In this document: one piece after another, positions 31,148 through 40,407 of the stretch
How the letters are laid out: every line of letters begins with the position of its first letter
How positions within the stretch are numbered: position 1 is the stretch's first letter
Assembly: GCF_028888695.1 (NCBI RefSeq)
Contig: NZ_PNFF01000001.1
Coordinates: 443,501-507,500, forward strand
Direction of reading: 5' to 3'
Length of the DNA stretch: 64,000 nt
DNA from: Bacillus methanolicus
GTDB taxonomy: Bacteria > Bacillota > Bacilli > Bacillales > Cytobacillaceae
Made by a program: the position numbers and the translations under genes
Notes under the pieces: generated by a model
The model's database searches: none
Told to the model about the DNA's origin: nothing
Seen by the model: only the letters and a program-made list of their open reading frames with translations

Positions 31148-31328
31148 AATTTCTAAACCCTTTAAATCGATTGCGGTTGTTTAAATAATAGACGAATAAA
31201 AATAAGGAGAAAAACAAAATCGGACCAGTAAATAAGACCGAGATCAGATTCATTAAACCAAATAGATGAAAAACAAAAGAGAAAAAAATAAACAGGATGA
31301 TTAAAATCATGTTAAGATTATGCAACAC
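31146..31328 (-). CDS. Small two-TM membrane protein, unknown
   Basis: About 60 residues. A strong GGAGGGG lies 5 nt upstream of GTG 31328 (or 8 nt before TTG 31325); the ATG at 31352 precedes this site and is unlikely. Two hydrophobic helices with a basic C-terminus (NNRNRFKGFRN). I recall similar short proteins in other Bacillaceae next to pepF/yjbH, but know no function. The start lies about 125 bp from the divergent roxS. Confidence 0.55.
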   Translation of the reverse strand: MLHNLNMILIILFIFFSFVFHLFGLMNLISVLFTGPILFFSLFLFVYYLNNRNRFKGFRN

Positions 31329-31395
31329 CGCTTCCCCTCCAATCAATAACATTTTATGCCCATGTCCAATGGTTCATGCAGTGATTTTGACAATA

Positions 31396-31413
31396 TTGTG
31401 AAATAAAACACAA
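31396..31413. promoter_or_regulatory. Rex-like operator upstream of roxS
   Basis: TTGTGAAATAAAACACAA matches the Rex consensus TTGTGAA-N4-TTCACAA at 12 of 14 specified positions. It ends 5 bp before the roxS -35 box. Rex control of roxS is established in B. subtilis; binding at this site is inferred. Confidence 0.5.
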
Positions 31414-31418
31414 TCTTA

Positions 31419-31448
31419 TTGTCATACATATTTTTTTCATGTTATAGT
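31419..31448 (+). promoter_or_regulatory. Sigma-A promoter of roxS
   Basis: TTGTCA-N18-TATAGT, predicting a start near 31454-31456, exactly where the conserved small-RNA sequence begins. Confidence 0.65.
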
Positions 31449-31453
31449 ACAGA

Positions 31454-31581
31454 TGTGAAGTTGATCACAAGCAAACAAATACCCCTTTGTTTGACCGTGA
31501 AAAATTTCTCCCATCCCCTTTGTTCGTATTTAATATATGAAAAAGACCATGCAATGAGATCGCTGCATGGTCTTTTTCATA
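31454..31581 (+). ncRNA. roxS: RoxS/RsaE-family small regulatory RNA
   Basis: About 125 nt between a sigma-A promoter and a strong terminator, with no plausible protein. It carries the family hallmarks: a 5' end TGTGAAGTTGATCACA, two C-rich regulatory motifs each reading CCCCTTTGTT (about 31482 and 31515), and the conserved GACCGTGAAAAATTTCTCCC between them. RoxS/RsaE base-pairs with Shine-Dalgarno regions of central-metabolism mRNAs; in B. subtilis it responds to ResDE and Rex, linking redox and NO status to carbon flow. Adjacent to spxH and the truncated haemoglobin yjbI. Exact ends are inferred. Confidence 0.8.
31537..31580. terminator. Bidirectional terminator of roxS and spxH
   Basis: 17-bp stem, ATGAAAAAGACCATGCA (31537-31553) with its complement at 31564-31580, A-rich on one side and T-rich on the other. 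Confidence 0.9.
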
Positions 31582-32463
31582 TTACTCTTCTTTGTACCTC
31601 CAAAACGTTCCGTGTTTTGCAGGAATTTGTTCAACCTTTTGCTTTAATACAAGCTTCTTCATTTCTTTTTCTACTTCATTGATTGATAAGTTATACACGA
31701 CTGCCACTTCCTTGGATGCGACAAGCTTAAAATGCTTTAGAAAAGCTTCCAAGGAAGGAGGTTCAGCCCGTTCCGGCTTTTCTTGGAGCATTTCTTCGAG
31801 GATTTGTTCATAAATTTCATAAGGATAACAGCCCGTTATTTTAATTCCTTCGTCTTCAATGCGCTCATTAAAAAAGACAAGAGCAGGAATTTCATTAATA
31901 TCCATTTCTGATGTGATTTTTAAATCACACTGAAAAGCTTTAGCTGCACTGTTCGAATGAATATCTGATAAAAATTCTTCAACATCAAGACCGACGCTTT
32001 TGGCACATTCCTTTAGTACATCTATATCGGAAACATTTTGCTTTTCCAAAAACATTATTTCCTGAATTTTTCGCAAAAAACGGATGCCGGCTCTTCTTCC
32101 TTGAAGCTCAGCAGCTTTAATCGCCATTGCTGCAAGATATGGGGAAGAAATCGGGTTTTCAAGCCAAAGGCTGCCGTCACATGACATCCCAGAGCGACTC
32201 GCAGTTTTTTCCCAAAGTTCCGCTACAGATTCGTAATTTTTCTTTCTTCCTAAATTCAACGAAGTTAACCGGACGCTTAAAACATGTTTTATCGAAAAAT
32301 AGCGGCCATACTCTATTTGAAGCTTTTTTATTACCGGTTCTAGAGCCCAGCATTTCGGACAAAGCGGGTCCACGAACATGTAGAGTTCTATCGGTTTATT
32401 TTCTATTCCGTGGCAATGATGAGAGGAAGCCTGGCTATTGAATGTTTGCTTCTGTTCTCTCAC
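31582..32463 (-). CDS. spxH: SpxH (YjbH), ClpXP adaptor for Spx
   Basis: 293 residues, GTG start at 32463 overlapping the yjbI stop (GTGA). DsbA/thioredoxin-like fold with CPKC ([14 protein letters not shown]) and an N-terminal HHCHG, the His/Cys zinc-binding segment of this family. It targets Spx for ClpXP degradation and is inactivated by oxidation. Encoded 6.4 kb from spxA, as in B. subtilis. Cotranscribed with yjbI. Confidence 0.94.
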   Translation of the reverse strand: MREQKQTFNSQASSHHCHGIENKPIELYMFVDPLCPKCWALEPVIKKLQIEYGRYFSIKHVLSVRLTSLNLGRKKNYESVAELWEKTASRSGMSCDGSLWLENPISSPYLAAMAIKAAELQGRRAGIRFLRKIQEIMFLEKQNVSDIDVLKECAKSVGLDVEEFLSDIHSNSAAKAFQCDLKITSEMDINEIPALVFFNERIEDEGIKITGCYPYEIYEQILEEMLQEKPERAEPPSLEAFLKHFKLVASKEVAVVYNLSINEVEKEMKKLVLKQKVEQIPAKHGTFWRYKEE

Positions 32464-32867
32464 GTTTTTTCACCATGAACTTCATTTTTATCAGGTGTGT
32501 TAATCATGTGCTGGGCGGTTAATACAAGCCTGGAGAAAAAATCTTCTCTGATTTCTCCTTCCAAACCGACTTCATCCATTGCTTCATTCATACATGCAAG
32601 CCATGCTTTTGCACGGACAGGGGTGATTTCAAATGGCAGATGGCGGGCCCTAAGCATCGGATGTCCATGTTCATTCGTGTATAAAGGAGGTCCCCCTAAA
32701 TATTGAGTAAGAAACTGCTCTTGTTTTCTTGCAGTTTCAGTCAAGTCATCTGGAAAAATTGGAGCGAGATCCGGATGCTCTTTAACTCGGCGATAAAACG
32801 CAGCAACAAGCCGGTGAAGCGTTTCCTTACCGATGGCATCAAACGGTGTATGCATTCTCTCGACCAT
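32460..32867 (-). CDS. yjbI: Truncated haemoglobin YjbI (group II)
   Basis: 135 residues from ATG 32867 ([13 protein letters not shown]), preceded by TTAAAGGAGTCG. Two-over-two globin: proximal His in [13 protein letters not shown], distal-side residues in [15 protein letters not shown], and the trHbII-type [12 protein letters not shown]. Binds O2/NO; genetically tied to spxH in Bacillaceae. The stop overlaps the spxH start. Confidence 0.93.
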   Translation of the reverse strand: MVERMHTPFDAIGKETLHRLVAAFYRRVKEHPDLAPIFPDDLTETARKQEQFLTQYLGGPPLYTNEHGHPMLRARHLPFEITPVRAKAWLACMNEAMDEVGLEGEIREDFFSRLVLTAQHMINTPDKNEVHGEKT

Positions 32868-33097
32868 AATAACGACTCCTTTAACGTATGTTTTATTTAT
32901 CAAGCTTAAATCGCCAGGGCCTTTGGATCGTATAATGGCTCCTTGCGGAAATAAGGGTTATTTGTTCTCGTGTTTTCTTTATTTTATCAGCCGGAAATTC
33001 TTATCTCAAACAAATAGCCTTGCACCTTCATTATGTCCAATTTTATAGCGAATCCCGCTTGCTACGAGTAACAAAGCGGGATTATCGATTAACAATA

Positions 33098-33724
33098 TTA
33101 GGCAAAGAATAAACTAGCAACTTTTTTTACATAATTTTGCGTTTCTTTAAATGGCGGAATTCCTCCATACTTATCAACGTTTCCTGGTCCGGCGTTATAA
33201 GCTGCCAATGTGAGCTCAATATTTCCGTTATATTTATTAAACAACTGCTTTAAATACTTGCTGCCTGCAAGAATGTTTTCTTCCGGATCAAATATGTTTT
33301 TAACGCCTAGTTCCCTGGCAGTTTCAGGCATAAGCTGCATAAGCCCTGAAGCGCCTACACGGCTTACAGCATTAGGATTAAAATTCGATTCTTGTTTAAT
33401 AACTGCTTTAATCAGCTTTGCCGGAAGCTGGTAGAGGGTCGCTGCCTTTTCAATCAAGCTGTCATAATCGGTGCTTGAGCCTGACAGTTTTGTTAACTTG
33501 ATTGGCGGTAGAGTGGGACCATTTAATACAGGAAAGGCTGAATTTGCTTTTTGTGCCGATGTCGGCAAATCCTTTTGTGTATCTGAAAGTGTTGAAAGTT
33601 CTTCTTCCAGAAAATCATTAAACAGCTCTTGAAATAGTGAATTATTTTTCAAAATTTGCGAAGGCTGGCTAAAATTCTGAAGAGCCTGTAATTCGAGCAT
33701 AACTTTTAACATTTCCGCATTCAT
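33098..33724 (-). CDS. cwlQ: Lytic transglycosylase CwlQ (YjbJ)
   Basis: 208 residues from ATG 33724 ([18 protein letters not shown]); AAGGAG lies 10 nt upstream, at the end of yjbK. The C-terminal SLT (lysozyme-like) domain has catalytic Glu in [14 protein letters not shown], then [13 protein letters not shown] and [10 protein letters not shown]. Cleaves peptidoglycan glycan strands. The N-terminal half is a helical spacer without a clear signal peptide. B. subtilis CwlQ is reported bifunctional. Follows yjbK by a few bases. Confidence 0.9.
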   Translation of the reverse strand: MNAEMLKVMLELQALQNFSQPSQILKNNSLFQELFNDFLEEELSTLSDTQKDLPTSAQKANSAFPVLNGPTLPPIKLTKLSGSSTDYDSLIEKAATLYQLPAKLIKAVIKQESNFNPNAVSRVGASGLMQLMPETARELGVKNIFDPEENILAGSKYLKQLFNKYNGNIELTLAAYNAGPGNVDKYGGIPPFKETQNYVKKVASLFFA

Positions 33725-33728
33725 CCAT

Positions 33729-34325
33729 CTATTTCTCCTTACGAAATGATAAATTGTTTTTTGCTGCAAAAAAACGTTTTATTTTGTTTTCAGTATTTCG
33801 CAACGGAATCTTAAGTTCGCTTAGCAAATCCATAAAGATTTTCTGCCCTTCTTCTCTGTTGGTTACCTCATATTCTATCTCAAAATCTTCTGTATTTAAA
33901 TAGCAGCTGTGGTCAAATACGAGCAAACCTCCTTTATATATTTGTTCTGCTCTAAAGGTTGTTAAAGAACCGAGGTATTTTAATTCTGAAAGGTTTATGT
34001 TTAAATTCTGCAAAATTGTCTTAATCGTTCCTTCAGGAAATATCAAGTGATGAAGCATTTTTTCTGCCTCAACCGAATTGATTTTCTGATTTGTTTCAAG
34101 CAGACCCTCTTTGGCAGGCTGCTTTAATGTCAATTCAATAAAGCCTTCTTTTTCCCTTATTCGCAAAGCTGAACCATGTTCTTTTAACGAAAATTTGCTG
34201 GTGTCAAAATAATGATTGATTTGTTTGGAAAAATCATTGCTTTTAATTTGAAATACTTTCTGAATTCGCTGAAATTCGTCTTTTGTAAGCACGTTTTTAA
34301 ATTCAATTTCAATTTGCTGTGGCAA
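33729..34325 (-). CDS. yjbK: YjbK, CYTH-domain phosphohydrolase-like protein
   Basis: 198 residues. The N-terminal EIEFK (residues 6-10) is the ExExK signature of the CYTH/triphosphate-tunnel family; further charged strands follow ([23 protein letters not shown]). These proteins bind divalent metal and polyphosphorylated ligands; the substrate of YjbK is not known. Begins divergently from yjbL. Confidence 0.88.
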   Translation of the reverse strand: MPQQIEIEFKNVLTKDEFQRIQKVFQIKSNDFSKQINHYFDTSKFSLKEHGSALRIREKEGFIELTLKQPAKEGLLETNQKINSVEAEKMLHHLIFPEGTIKTILQNLNINLSELKYLGSLTTFRAEQIYKGGLLVFDHSCYLNTEDFEIEYEVTNREEGQKIFMDLLSELKIPLRNTENKIKRFFAAKNNLSFRKEK

Positions 34326-34461
34326 TCCTATTCTCTCCTCACGATTTCATTCACTATTATAATATCAAAAATACAGGAAAAAAATTGCTTTCATGTTTCA
34401 ATTTTGGGAGAAATGAAATCTATGTGATAAAATAGGAAATAGCATGGAGGTTGATGAAAAC

Positions 34462-34830
34462 ATGAAACATAAAATACATATACAAAGTGTGCAAATAAAG
34501 GAAAATCAATTGCTTCTCGAGACAGATTTACCAATTACGAATTTAAAAGCTGTCGGCCGGATTCTGGTCGATTCTGATAACTTTTCTTTTATTTATTTAA
34601 CAGAAAATAAGGATGATTATACATATATTGTACTTTCTGAGCCATGCTGGGATCAATTAAAGGAGTCGCTCCAATCAGAGATTCCTGCCTATTTAGTCAG
34701 CCGCGGTGAAACACTTGAGTTGATAAATTTTCATAATGAACTAAAATACTTGATCGAAAACATAAAGGGGAATAGTAACTACGGAGAAGATATGGTTGAA
34801 AAAGTGGAAAACACTTTTAAATCTGTTTGA
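34462..34830 (+). CDS. yjbL: YjbL, unknown function
   Basis: 122 residues from ATG 34462 (MKHKIHIQSVQIKENQ), about 11 nt after GGAGG; the ATG at 34444 overlaps the ribosome site. Length equals what I recall for B. subtilis YjbL. Small mixed alpha/beta protein with an acidic C-terminus; no catalytic motif recognised. Located just before the alarmone synthetase gene. Confidence 0.8.
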   Translation: MKHKIHIQSVQIKENQLLLETDLPITNLKAVGRILVDSDNFSFIYLTENKDDYTYIVLSEPCWDQLKESLQSEIPAYLVSRGETLELINFHNELKYLIENIKGNSNYGEDMVEKVENTFKSV

Positions 34831-34883
34831 TAGACATCCGTTCATAAATTATTTTACGATAACCGGATGAGGTGATTTTATAA

Positions 34884-35534
34884 GTGAAGCATTGGGATTT
34901 GTTTTTAGCACCATACAAGCAAGCGGTTGAAGAACTGAAGGTAAAACTAAAAGGTATGAGAAGCCAATTTGAACTGAATTCCACTCATTCGCCAATAGAA
35001 TTTGTTACGGGAAGAGTGAAACCAATTGCAAGTATTTTAGATAAAGCAAACCAAAAAGGCATCCCGCTTGATAGATTGGATGAGATGCAGGATATTGCCG
35101 GCTTGCGCATGATGTGCCAATTTGTTGACGATATAATGCGGGTTGTCGAGCTTTTAAGGAACAGAAATGATTTTGAAATTGTTGAAGAGAAAGATTATAT
35201 CTCACACAAGAAGGCAAGCGGTTACAGATCTTATCACGTCGTGATCCGTTATCCAGTTCAAACAATTGAAGGGGAAAAGAAAATCTTGGCGGAAATTCAG
35301 ATTCGTACACTTGCGATGAATTTCTGGGCAACCATTGAACATTCTCTGAATTATAAATATAAAGGCCAATTTCCTGAAGATATAAGAATTCGATTGCAAA
35401 GAGCAGCCGAAGCGGCTTTTCTCCTTGATGAGGAAATGTCGCAAATTAGGGGAGAAATCCAGGAAGCCCAGGCATTTTTTACACGGAAGAAAGAAATGCA
35501 GCAGGATGGAGACAGTAACGGTTTTCCGATTTGA
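34884..35534 (+). CDS. yjbM: Small alarmone synthetase YjbM (SAS1/RelQ)
   Basis: 216 residues, GTG start at 34884 after GAGGTGAT. A single RelA/SpoT synthetase domain: [65 protein letters not shown]. No hydrolase or TGS domain. Makes (p)ppGpp and works as an allosteric tetramer. The stop slightly overlaps the open frame leading into nadF, so the two are probably cotranscribed. Confidence 0.95.
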   Translation: MKHWDLFLAPYKQAVEELKVKLKGMRSQFELNSTHSPIEFVTGRVKPIASILDKANQKGIPLDRLDEMQDIAGLRMMCQFVDDIMRVVELLRNRNDFEIVEEKDYISHKKASGYRSYHVVIRYPVQTIEGEKKILAEIQIRTLAMNFWATIEHSLNYKYKGQFPEDIRIRLQRAAEAAFLLDEEMSQIRGEIQEAQAFFTRKKEMQQDGDSNGFPI

Positions 35535-35563
35535 TTATTAATGAAAAGAGGAGTTTTTGTTCA

Positions 35564-36364
35564 ATGAAATTTGCGTTTACGACTAAAGGAGATCCAAAAT
35601 CGAACACTCTCATGCATAAAATGAGATCTCATTTATTGGATTTTGATCTTATTTACGATGAAGATCAGCCAGATATTGTTATTTCTGTAGGAGGAGACGG
35701 TACATTATTATATGCTTTTCACCGGTACAGCAGCCGTCTTGACAAAACCGCGTTTGTCGGTGTTCACACGGGGCATCTTGGTTTCTATGCCGACTGGGTG
35801 CCTGATGAAATCGAAAAGCTTGTGATTGCCATTGCGAAAACTCCTTATCAAGTAATTGAGTATCCTCTATTGGAAGTCATCATACGCTACCGGCACGGTG
35901 GAAAAGAAACACGATATTTGGCATTAAATGAATCAACGGTAAAAGCGGTGGAAGGCACACTTGTTATGGATGTTGAAATCCGCGGCGATCATTTTGAAAG
36001 GTTCCGCGGCGACGGGCTGTGCATTTCCACGCCTTCTGGAAGTACAGCATATAATAAGGCGCTGGGAGGTGCCATTCTTCATCCTTCTATCTCAGCTATT
36101 CAGGTGACGGAAATGGCGTCGATCAACAATCGGATATTTCGGACAGTCGGTTCTCCGCTCATATTGCCTTCTCACCATACATGTATGCTGAAGCCGGTCA
36201 ATGAACCGGATTTCCAAATTACGATTGATCATTTGACGCTTCTTCACAAGGATGTTAAATCAATCCAATTCAGAGTGGCAGATGAGAAAATCCGGTTCGC
36301 CCGATTCAGGCCTTTTCCTTTTTGGAAAAGGGTACGTGATTCATTTATTTCAGATAAAGACTAA
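35564..36364 (+). CDS. nadF: NAD kinase (YjbN)
   Basis: 266 residues, the same length as B. subtilis NadF, from ATG 35564 ([14 protein letters not shown]) with AGAGGAG upstream. GGDGT at residues 43-47, LNEST, and [17 protein letters not shown] are the ATP/NAD-binding motifs. Phosphorylates NAD to NADP in the cytosol. Confidence 0.95.
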   Translation: MKFAFTTKGDPKSNTLMHKMRSHLLDFDLIYDEDQPDIVISVGGDGTLLYAFHRYSSRLDKTAFVGVHTGHLGFYADWVPDEIEKLVIAIAKTPYQVIEYPLLEVIIRYRHGGKETRYLALNESTVKAVEGTLVMDVEIRGDHFERFRGDGLCISTPSGSTAYNKALGGAILHPSISAIQVTEMASINNRIFRTVGSPLILPSHHTCMLKPVNEPDFQITIDHLTLLHKDVKSIQFRVADEKIRFARFRPFPFWKRVRDSFISDKD

Positions 36365-36384
36365 TCATAAAACAGGGCTGATAT

Positions 36385-37284
36385 ATGAAAACAAAATGTT
36401 TTACTCTTACATGGAAAATCGACAGCAATGAAAAAGGCATCTTAGTCAGAGAGTTTTTAAAGGAGCAGAATATTTCGAAAACGGCTTTAACAGATATAAA
36501 ATATCATGGTGGAAAAATACTCGTTAATGAAAAAGAAGTGACTGTTCGTTATCAATTGGTGACGGGAGACGAATTAACAGTTATTTTTCCGGAAGAGAAG
36601 CCGAGTGAAGGGGTATCAGGCGAGGAAATTCCTCTAGATATCCTTTACGAAGACGAGTACCTTCTTGTCATCAATAAGCCTTCCGGCATGAATACCATAC
36701 CTTCACGTGAACACCCTTCAGGAAGCCTTGCTAATGCGCTAGTCGGATATTATAACAAAATAGGTCTTATTTCGACTTCTCATATCGTAACCCGCCTTGA
36801 CCGGGATACGTCGGGAATTGTATTGGCTGCAAAACACCGCCATGTCCATCACCTGATAAGCAAACAACAAAAGAGCGGGCTCGTGAAAAGAACTTATGAA
36901 GCGTTTGCTGAAGGTTTTCTTAAGCAAGAAAGCGGAAAAATAGAAGAACCGATTGCAAGAAAATCAAACAGCATTATTGAAAGGGAAGTCAATCCTGACG
37001 GGCAATATGCTTGTACATACTACAAAGTGATTAAAAAATATTCATCTTTTTCACATGTCCAATTGCAGCTGGAAACAGGGCGGACCCACCAAATCCGCGT
37101 CCATCTTTCTTATTTGGGGCATCCGCTTCTTGGCGATGATCTGTACGGAGGAGACACTTCAATAATAAAAAGGCAGGCATTGCATTGCAGCCAGCTTGTT
37201 TTCTTTCACCCGTTTCGAAAAAAAGACATGGAATTTCGTGCCGAGCTGCCTGAGGACATGAGAAAATTGATAGTGGAAGGGTGA
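36385..37284 (+). CDS. yjbO: RluD-family 23S rRNA pseudouridine synthase (YjbO)
   Basis: 299 residues. N-terminal S4-like RNA-binding segment (VREFLKEQNISKTALTDIK), then a catalytic domain with RLDRDTSGIVL (catalytic Asp) and TGRTHQIRVHLSYLGHPLLGD. Expected to modify U in 23S rRNA; exact site unknown. Third gene of yjbM-nadF-yjbO. Its terminator lies within a copy of a dispersed repeat. Confidence 0.92.
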   Translation: MKTKCFTLTWKIDSNEKGILVREFLKEQNISKTALTDIKYHGGKILVNEKEVTVRYQLVTGDELTVIFPEEKPSEGVSGEEIPLDILYEDEYLLVINKPSGMNTIPSREHPSGSLANALVGYYNKIGLISTSHIVTRLDRDTSGIVLAAKHRHVHHLISKQQKSGLVKRTYEAFAEGFLKQESGKIEEPIARKSNSIIEREVNPDGQYACTYYKVIKKYSSFSHVQLQLETGRTHQIRVHLSYLGHPLLGDDLYGGDTSIIKRQALHCSQLVFFHPFRKKDMEFRAELPEDMRKLIVEG

Positions 37285-37300
37285 TAAGAGGCTGACTCAT

Positions 37301-37374
37301 AGGGTCTGGCACTTTCCAACAATGACAATTTATTGAATGGTTTTATTACTGTATTAGAGGGGATTGACCCCTCT
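37301..37374. repeat. Short copy of a palindromic dispersed repeat
   Basis: The left 29 bp (AGGGTCTGGC...CCAACAATGACAAT) match the reverse complement of the 52843-52928 element at 25 of 29 positions. GAATGGTTTTATTA and the right arm TATTAGAGGGG...GACCCC also match. Relative to that copy about 15 bp of the centre are missing. Confidence 0.7.
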
Positions 37375-37385
37375 TTTTCTTTTTC
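37356..37385. terminator. Terminator after yjbO, within the repeat
   Basis: AGAGGGG (37356-37362) pairs with CCCCTCT (37368-37374), followed by T-rich sequence. Confidence 0.85.
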
Positions 37386-37396
37386 AATCTCAAACA

Positions 37397-38137
37397 TTAG
37401 TCGAAACTCCTGAATTTTTCCGCGATATAAGGCATTGATGATGGAACTGAAACGATTTCCATCTCCGGATATTTAAGTGCGGTAAGCTTTCCACCAAACA
37501 CAGCACCCGTGTCGATATTATACGTTTTGTTTATAATCCTTACTTCTTTCACAGGGGTGTGTCCATAGACAATGTACGCATCCCCGTTATATGATTTAGC
37601 CCAATCCCTTCGGACAGGTGTTCCATCCGGGTTCGTTTTTCCGGTAATATCACCATATAAAACAAATGTCTTTACTTTTTCATTGTTTTTTCCGATTAAA
37701 TCCTCCGTGATTCCGGCATGGGTGATCACTAATTTCCCATTATCAAGCGCGTGATAAAGAGGGGCATTTTCGTATAATTCGATAAATTTATTTCTAATGC
37801 TTTTTTGTTCATTCTCAGGCAATGATTTGTACTCTGCAACGGTTGTTTCGAGCCCGTGCGTAATCTGCACCTTATTTCCTAAAAAATAGCGGTAAAGTTT
37901 ATTGCAGTGATTTCCGGGAACATAAAAGGACAGCTTTCTTTTTACCGCTAATTCCCACACGGTTTCGATCACTTTTAAACTTTCCGGTCCGCGATCCGTT
38001 AAATCCCCGACAAATGCAAGTTTTCTTTCATCCTTATGCAATGGAACCCCTTCTGACCAATCATATCCGAGTTTCTTAGTTAAATGAACGAACTCGTTAT
38101 AACATCCATGAATATCACCAATAATATCAAGTTTCAT
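37397..38137 (-). CDS. prpE: PrpE, symmetrical Ap4A hydrolase / phosphatase
   Basis: 246 residues from ATG 38137 ([16 protein letters not shown]), after AAAGGAAA. PPP-family metallophosphatase: [15 protein letters not shown] and GNHCNK provide the binuclear metal ligands, with a later His in [10 protein letters not shown]. In B. subtilis PrpE hydrolyses diadenosine tetraphosphate and affects spore germination. Convergent with yjbO. Confidence 0.93.
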   Translation of the reverse strand: MKLDIIGDIHGCYNEFVHLTKKLGYDWSEGVPLHKDERKLAFVGDLTDRGPESLKVIETVWELAVKRKLSFYVPGNHCNKLYRYFLGNKVQITHGLETTVAEYKSLPENEQKSIRNKFIELYENAPLYHALDNGKLVITHAGITEDLIGKNNEKVKTFVLYGDITGKTNPDGTPVRRDWAKSYNGDAYIVYGHTPVKEVRIINKTYNIDTGAVFGGKLTALKYPEMEIVSVPSSMPYIAEKFRSFD

Positions 38138-38343
38138 ATTCGAGTTTCCTTTCATGTTTATTCGCCAGTATAAGAAACCTAGTTTGAAATATCCTTAATC
38201 AGTATTAAAACAAATTTTTCTTCTTATACAAAATGAATTAGTAGAGAAAGTTCAGAGGATTTGCTAAATATTTTGGCCACAATGTTTGGAAAAACTTAAG
38301 AGGACAGAATGAATTCTTTTCATTTTACGAAAAATGTATTAAA

Positions 38344-38362
38344 ATTAGTACTAGGTATTAAT
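38344..38362 (+). promoter_or_regulatory. FapR operator upstream of fabI
   Basis: ATTAGTACTAGGTATTAAT, a near-perfect dyad matching the FapR consensus, 29 bp before the fabI ATG. Confidence 0.85.
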
Positions 38363-38391
38363 AACATGTAATAAATAGGAGGATATATTCA

Positions 38392-39165
38392 ATGACTCTT
38401 TCTTTAGCCGGAAAAAATATTGTAGTAATGGGAGTAGCAAATAAGCGCAGTATAGCATGGGGTATTGCTCGTTCACTACATAATGCCGGGGCCCGTTTGA
38501 TTTTTACATATGCAGGAGAACGAATAGAAAAAAGCGTCCGCGAACTCGTAGAAACATTGGAAGGTGCTGAATCACTTGTTTTACCGTGTGATGTCACAAG
38601 TGATGAAGATGTAGCTAAATGTTTTGCTGAAATCAAAGAAAAAGTCGGAACGATTCATGGTGTTGCACACTGTATTGCTTTTGCGAATAAAGAAGAGCTT
38701 CAAGGCGAATATTTGAACACAACAAGAGAAGGTTTCTTGCTCGCCCATAATATCAGCTCTTATTCATTGACTGCTGTTGCAAAAGAAGCAAGAGGATTAA
38801 TGACAGAGGGAGGAAGCATAGTCACTCTAACTTATTTAGGCGGTGAGCGTGTAATTCAAAACTACAACGTAATGGGAGTCGCAAAAGCATCTTTAGATGC
38901 AAGCGTTAAATATTTAGCGGCAGACTTAGGAAAAGACGGGATTCGTGTGAATTCAATTTCAGCTGGCCCAATCCGAACTTTGTCTGCAAAAGGAATCAGC
39001 GACTTTAATTCCATTTTAAAAGAAATTGAGGAAAAAGCTCCGCTCAGAAGAACAACAACACAGGAAGAAATAGGAGATACAGCCCTCTTCTTATTTAGTG
39101 AACTCTCCCGCGGCATTACCGGGGAAAATATTCATGTTGATTCAGGCTACCACATTCTTGGATAA
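38392..39165 (+). CDS. fabI: Enoyl-ACP reductase (NADH) FabI
   Basis: 257 residues, ATG after TAGGAGG. SDR-type enzyme that completes each fatty-acid elongation cycle. N-terminal GVANKRSIAWGIARSL (cofactor loop) and the FabI Y-x6-K pair in YNVMGVAKASLDA; SAGPIRTLSAKGI is the substrate-binding loop. Same length as other Bacillus FabI. FapR box upstream; terminator downstream. Confidence 0.96.
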   Translation: MTLSLAGKNIVVMGVANKRSIAWGIARSLHNAGARLIFTYAGERIEKSVRELVETLEGAESLVLPCDVTSDEDVAKCFAEIKEKVGTIHGVAHCIAFANKEELQGEYLNTTREGFLLAHNISSYSLTAVAKEARGLMTEGGSIVTLTYLGGERVIQNYNVMGVAKASLDASVKYLAADLGKDGIRVNSISAGPIRTLSAKGISDFNSILKEIEEKAPLRRTTTQEEIGDTALFLFSELSRGITGENIHVDSGYHILG

Positions 39166-39177
39166 GCTCGAAACGAG

Positions 39178-39212
39178 GCCCGCTTCAAACCGAAGCGGGC
39201 TAATTTTTTTAT
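39178..39212 (+). terminator. Terminator after fabI
   Basis: GCCCGCTTC pairs with GAAGCGGGC around CAAAC-type loop, then T7. Confidence 0.9.
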
Positions 39213-39235
39213 TGAAAAACCTAGTTATTAAAAAT

Positions 39236-39362
39236 GGCTCATAAAAAGAGAAAAGTGGCTTATAAATCTTAAAAAGTCGCACATAAAAAACGAAAAGCGG
39301 CTCATAAAACTTTAAAACTTGCTCATAAATGCTTAAAGTTCGGCGCATAAAACAGTTCAAAA
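39236..39362. repeat. Degenerate 21-bp tandem repeat, six units
   Basis: Six consecutive units of 21 bp with core G-G-C-T-C-A-T-A-A-A-A and A-rich end. The invariant part is CATAAA or TATAAA at the same phase each time. As 21 is a multiple of three, the minus strand stays open and would encode a 7-residue repeat (about FYEPLFK), but no ribosome site or start supports translation. Two similar units occur at about 44386-44427. Confidence 0.75.
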
Positions 39363-39448
39363 TTTTAGGGAAATGAATAAACAACCTCCACTCATTCATT
39401 GCATACATATAATGAAGTATCATTATTTCGTTTAGGCAGGGGGATATG

Positions 39449-39799
39449 ATGGAGAAAAAAAAAGAATCAAGCAGACCCTTATTATATCCATTTCAGCTTA
39501 AATTTCATATGCAGGAAACATTTCACAAAACATTACTGGATGAAATAGAATCCGATGAAGAAAAAAGCGGTGAGGGTGCCGAAAAGGTCCTGAATGAAGA
39601 ATTTTTTTCAACAAAAATAAATATGGATGAAGTTGTGGAAAAGCTTAGGAAAATGCTTGGAGACAAACTTACCGTTGAGGTAGAGAAGGATCTATTGACG
39701 CCATGGTTAGTAACAATAGAAAGCATGGAGACATCGAGCAGTGGATCAGAAAATAGAGAAGAAACCCTAATAGAAGAGCAATCAATGGAGGGGGTATAA
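39449..39799 (+). CDS. Hypothetical acidic protein, possibly CotO-related spore protein
   Basis: 116 residues; ATG 39449 is better spaced from AGGGGG than ATG 39446. N-terminus SSRPLLYPFQLKFHMQETF, an acidic low-complexity middle (EIESDEEKSGEGAEK), and a folded-looking part INMDEVVEKLRKMLGDKLTVEVE. Its place between fabI and yjcA is that of cotO in Bacillus, and the N-terminal pattern is loosely CotO-like, but I cannot confirm the family. Four bp upstream of yjcA, so probably cotranscribed in sporulation. Confidence 0.5.
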   Translation: MEKKKESSRPLLYPFQLKFHMQETFHKTLLDEIESDEEKSGEGAEKVLNEEFFSTKINMDEVVEKLRKMLGDKLTVEVEKDLLTPWLVTIESMETSSSGSENREETLIEEQSMEGV

Positions 39800-39802
39800 A
39801 AA

Positions 39803-40165
39803 ATGGGTTCAGATATTACAATTTGGAACGTTATTTTGATGGGTTTAGCTTCTTTTCGCCTTACAAGACTGATTGTTTTCGATCAAATCACTTATTTTTT
39901 CAGAAAGCCCTTCTTCGATGAGATTACAGAAATCAACCAAAATGGAGAGAATGAAGTTTATTTAGAGCCAAAACAATATGGCTTTAAAAAATGGATGGGT
40001 GAATTATTAAGCTGTTATTGGTGTACTGGGATTTGGGTAAGTATGTTCGTTATTTTTCTTTATTTTTTTGCACCAGTTGCCGGAAAAGTAATCATTTTAA
40101 TTATGGCCGTTGCAGCGATCGGATCGATCATAGAAGTCATTATAAGCAAAATTTTAGGCAATTGA
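39803..40165 (+). CDS. yjcA: YjcA-like sporulation protein (DUF1360)
   Basis: 120 residues. N-terminal hydrophobic helix with ASFRLTRLIVFDQIT, a soluble stretch, conserved SCYWCTGIWVS and C-terminal TM helices. This is the DUF1360 pattern of B. subtilis YjcA, which lies near cot genes and is under sporulation control. Function unknown. Confidence 0.85.
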   Translation: MGSDITIWNVILMGLASFRLTRLIVFDQITYFFRKPFFDEITEINQNGENEVYLEPKQYGFKKWMGELLSCYWCTGIWVSMFVIFLYFFAPVAGKVIILIMAVAAIGSIIEVIISKILGN

Positions 40166-40407
40166 AATGATATCATAAAAATCTGCAGGGAAAACAAAGT
40201 TTTTTAAATAGTATTCCAAAAGAGTAAAAATTGCGGATGCGGCAAAAAAATTTATTAATTAGCTGTCCAGTATTTCTGAGACAAGCTTTTTTTTTTGGAA
40301 ATAAAAGTTGACCAGCTACAATTTATCTTCATAAAAAAAGCATTCTTGCAAACAATAAGAAGCGCAGGTAATAACATAATTTATTTTTTACATAGGAAGG
40401 GAAACGA

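Noticed and set aside
31419-31682. 87-codon plus-strand frame across roxS
   Set aside because: It runs through the promoter, the small RNA, the terminator and the end of spxH.
39142-39423. 93-codon minus-strand frame with heptapeptide repeats
   Set aside because: Produced by the 21-bp DNA repeat; overlaps the fabI end and terminator and has no ribosome site.
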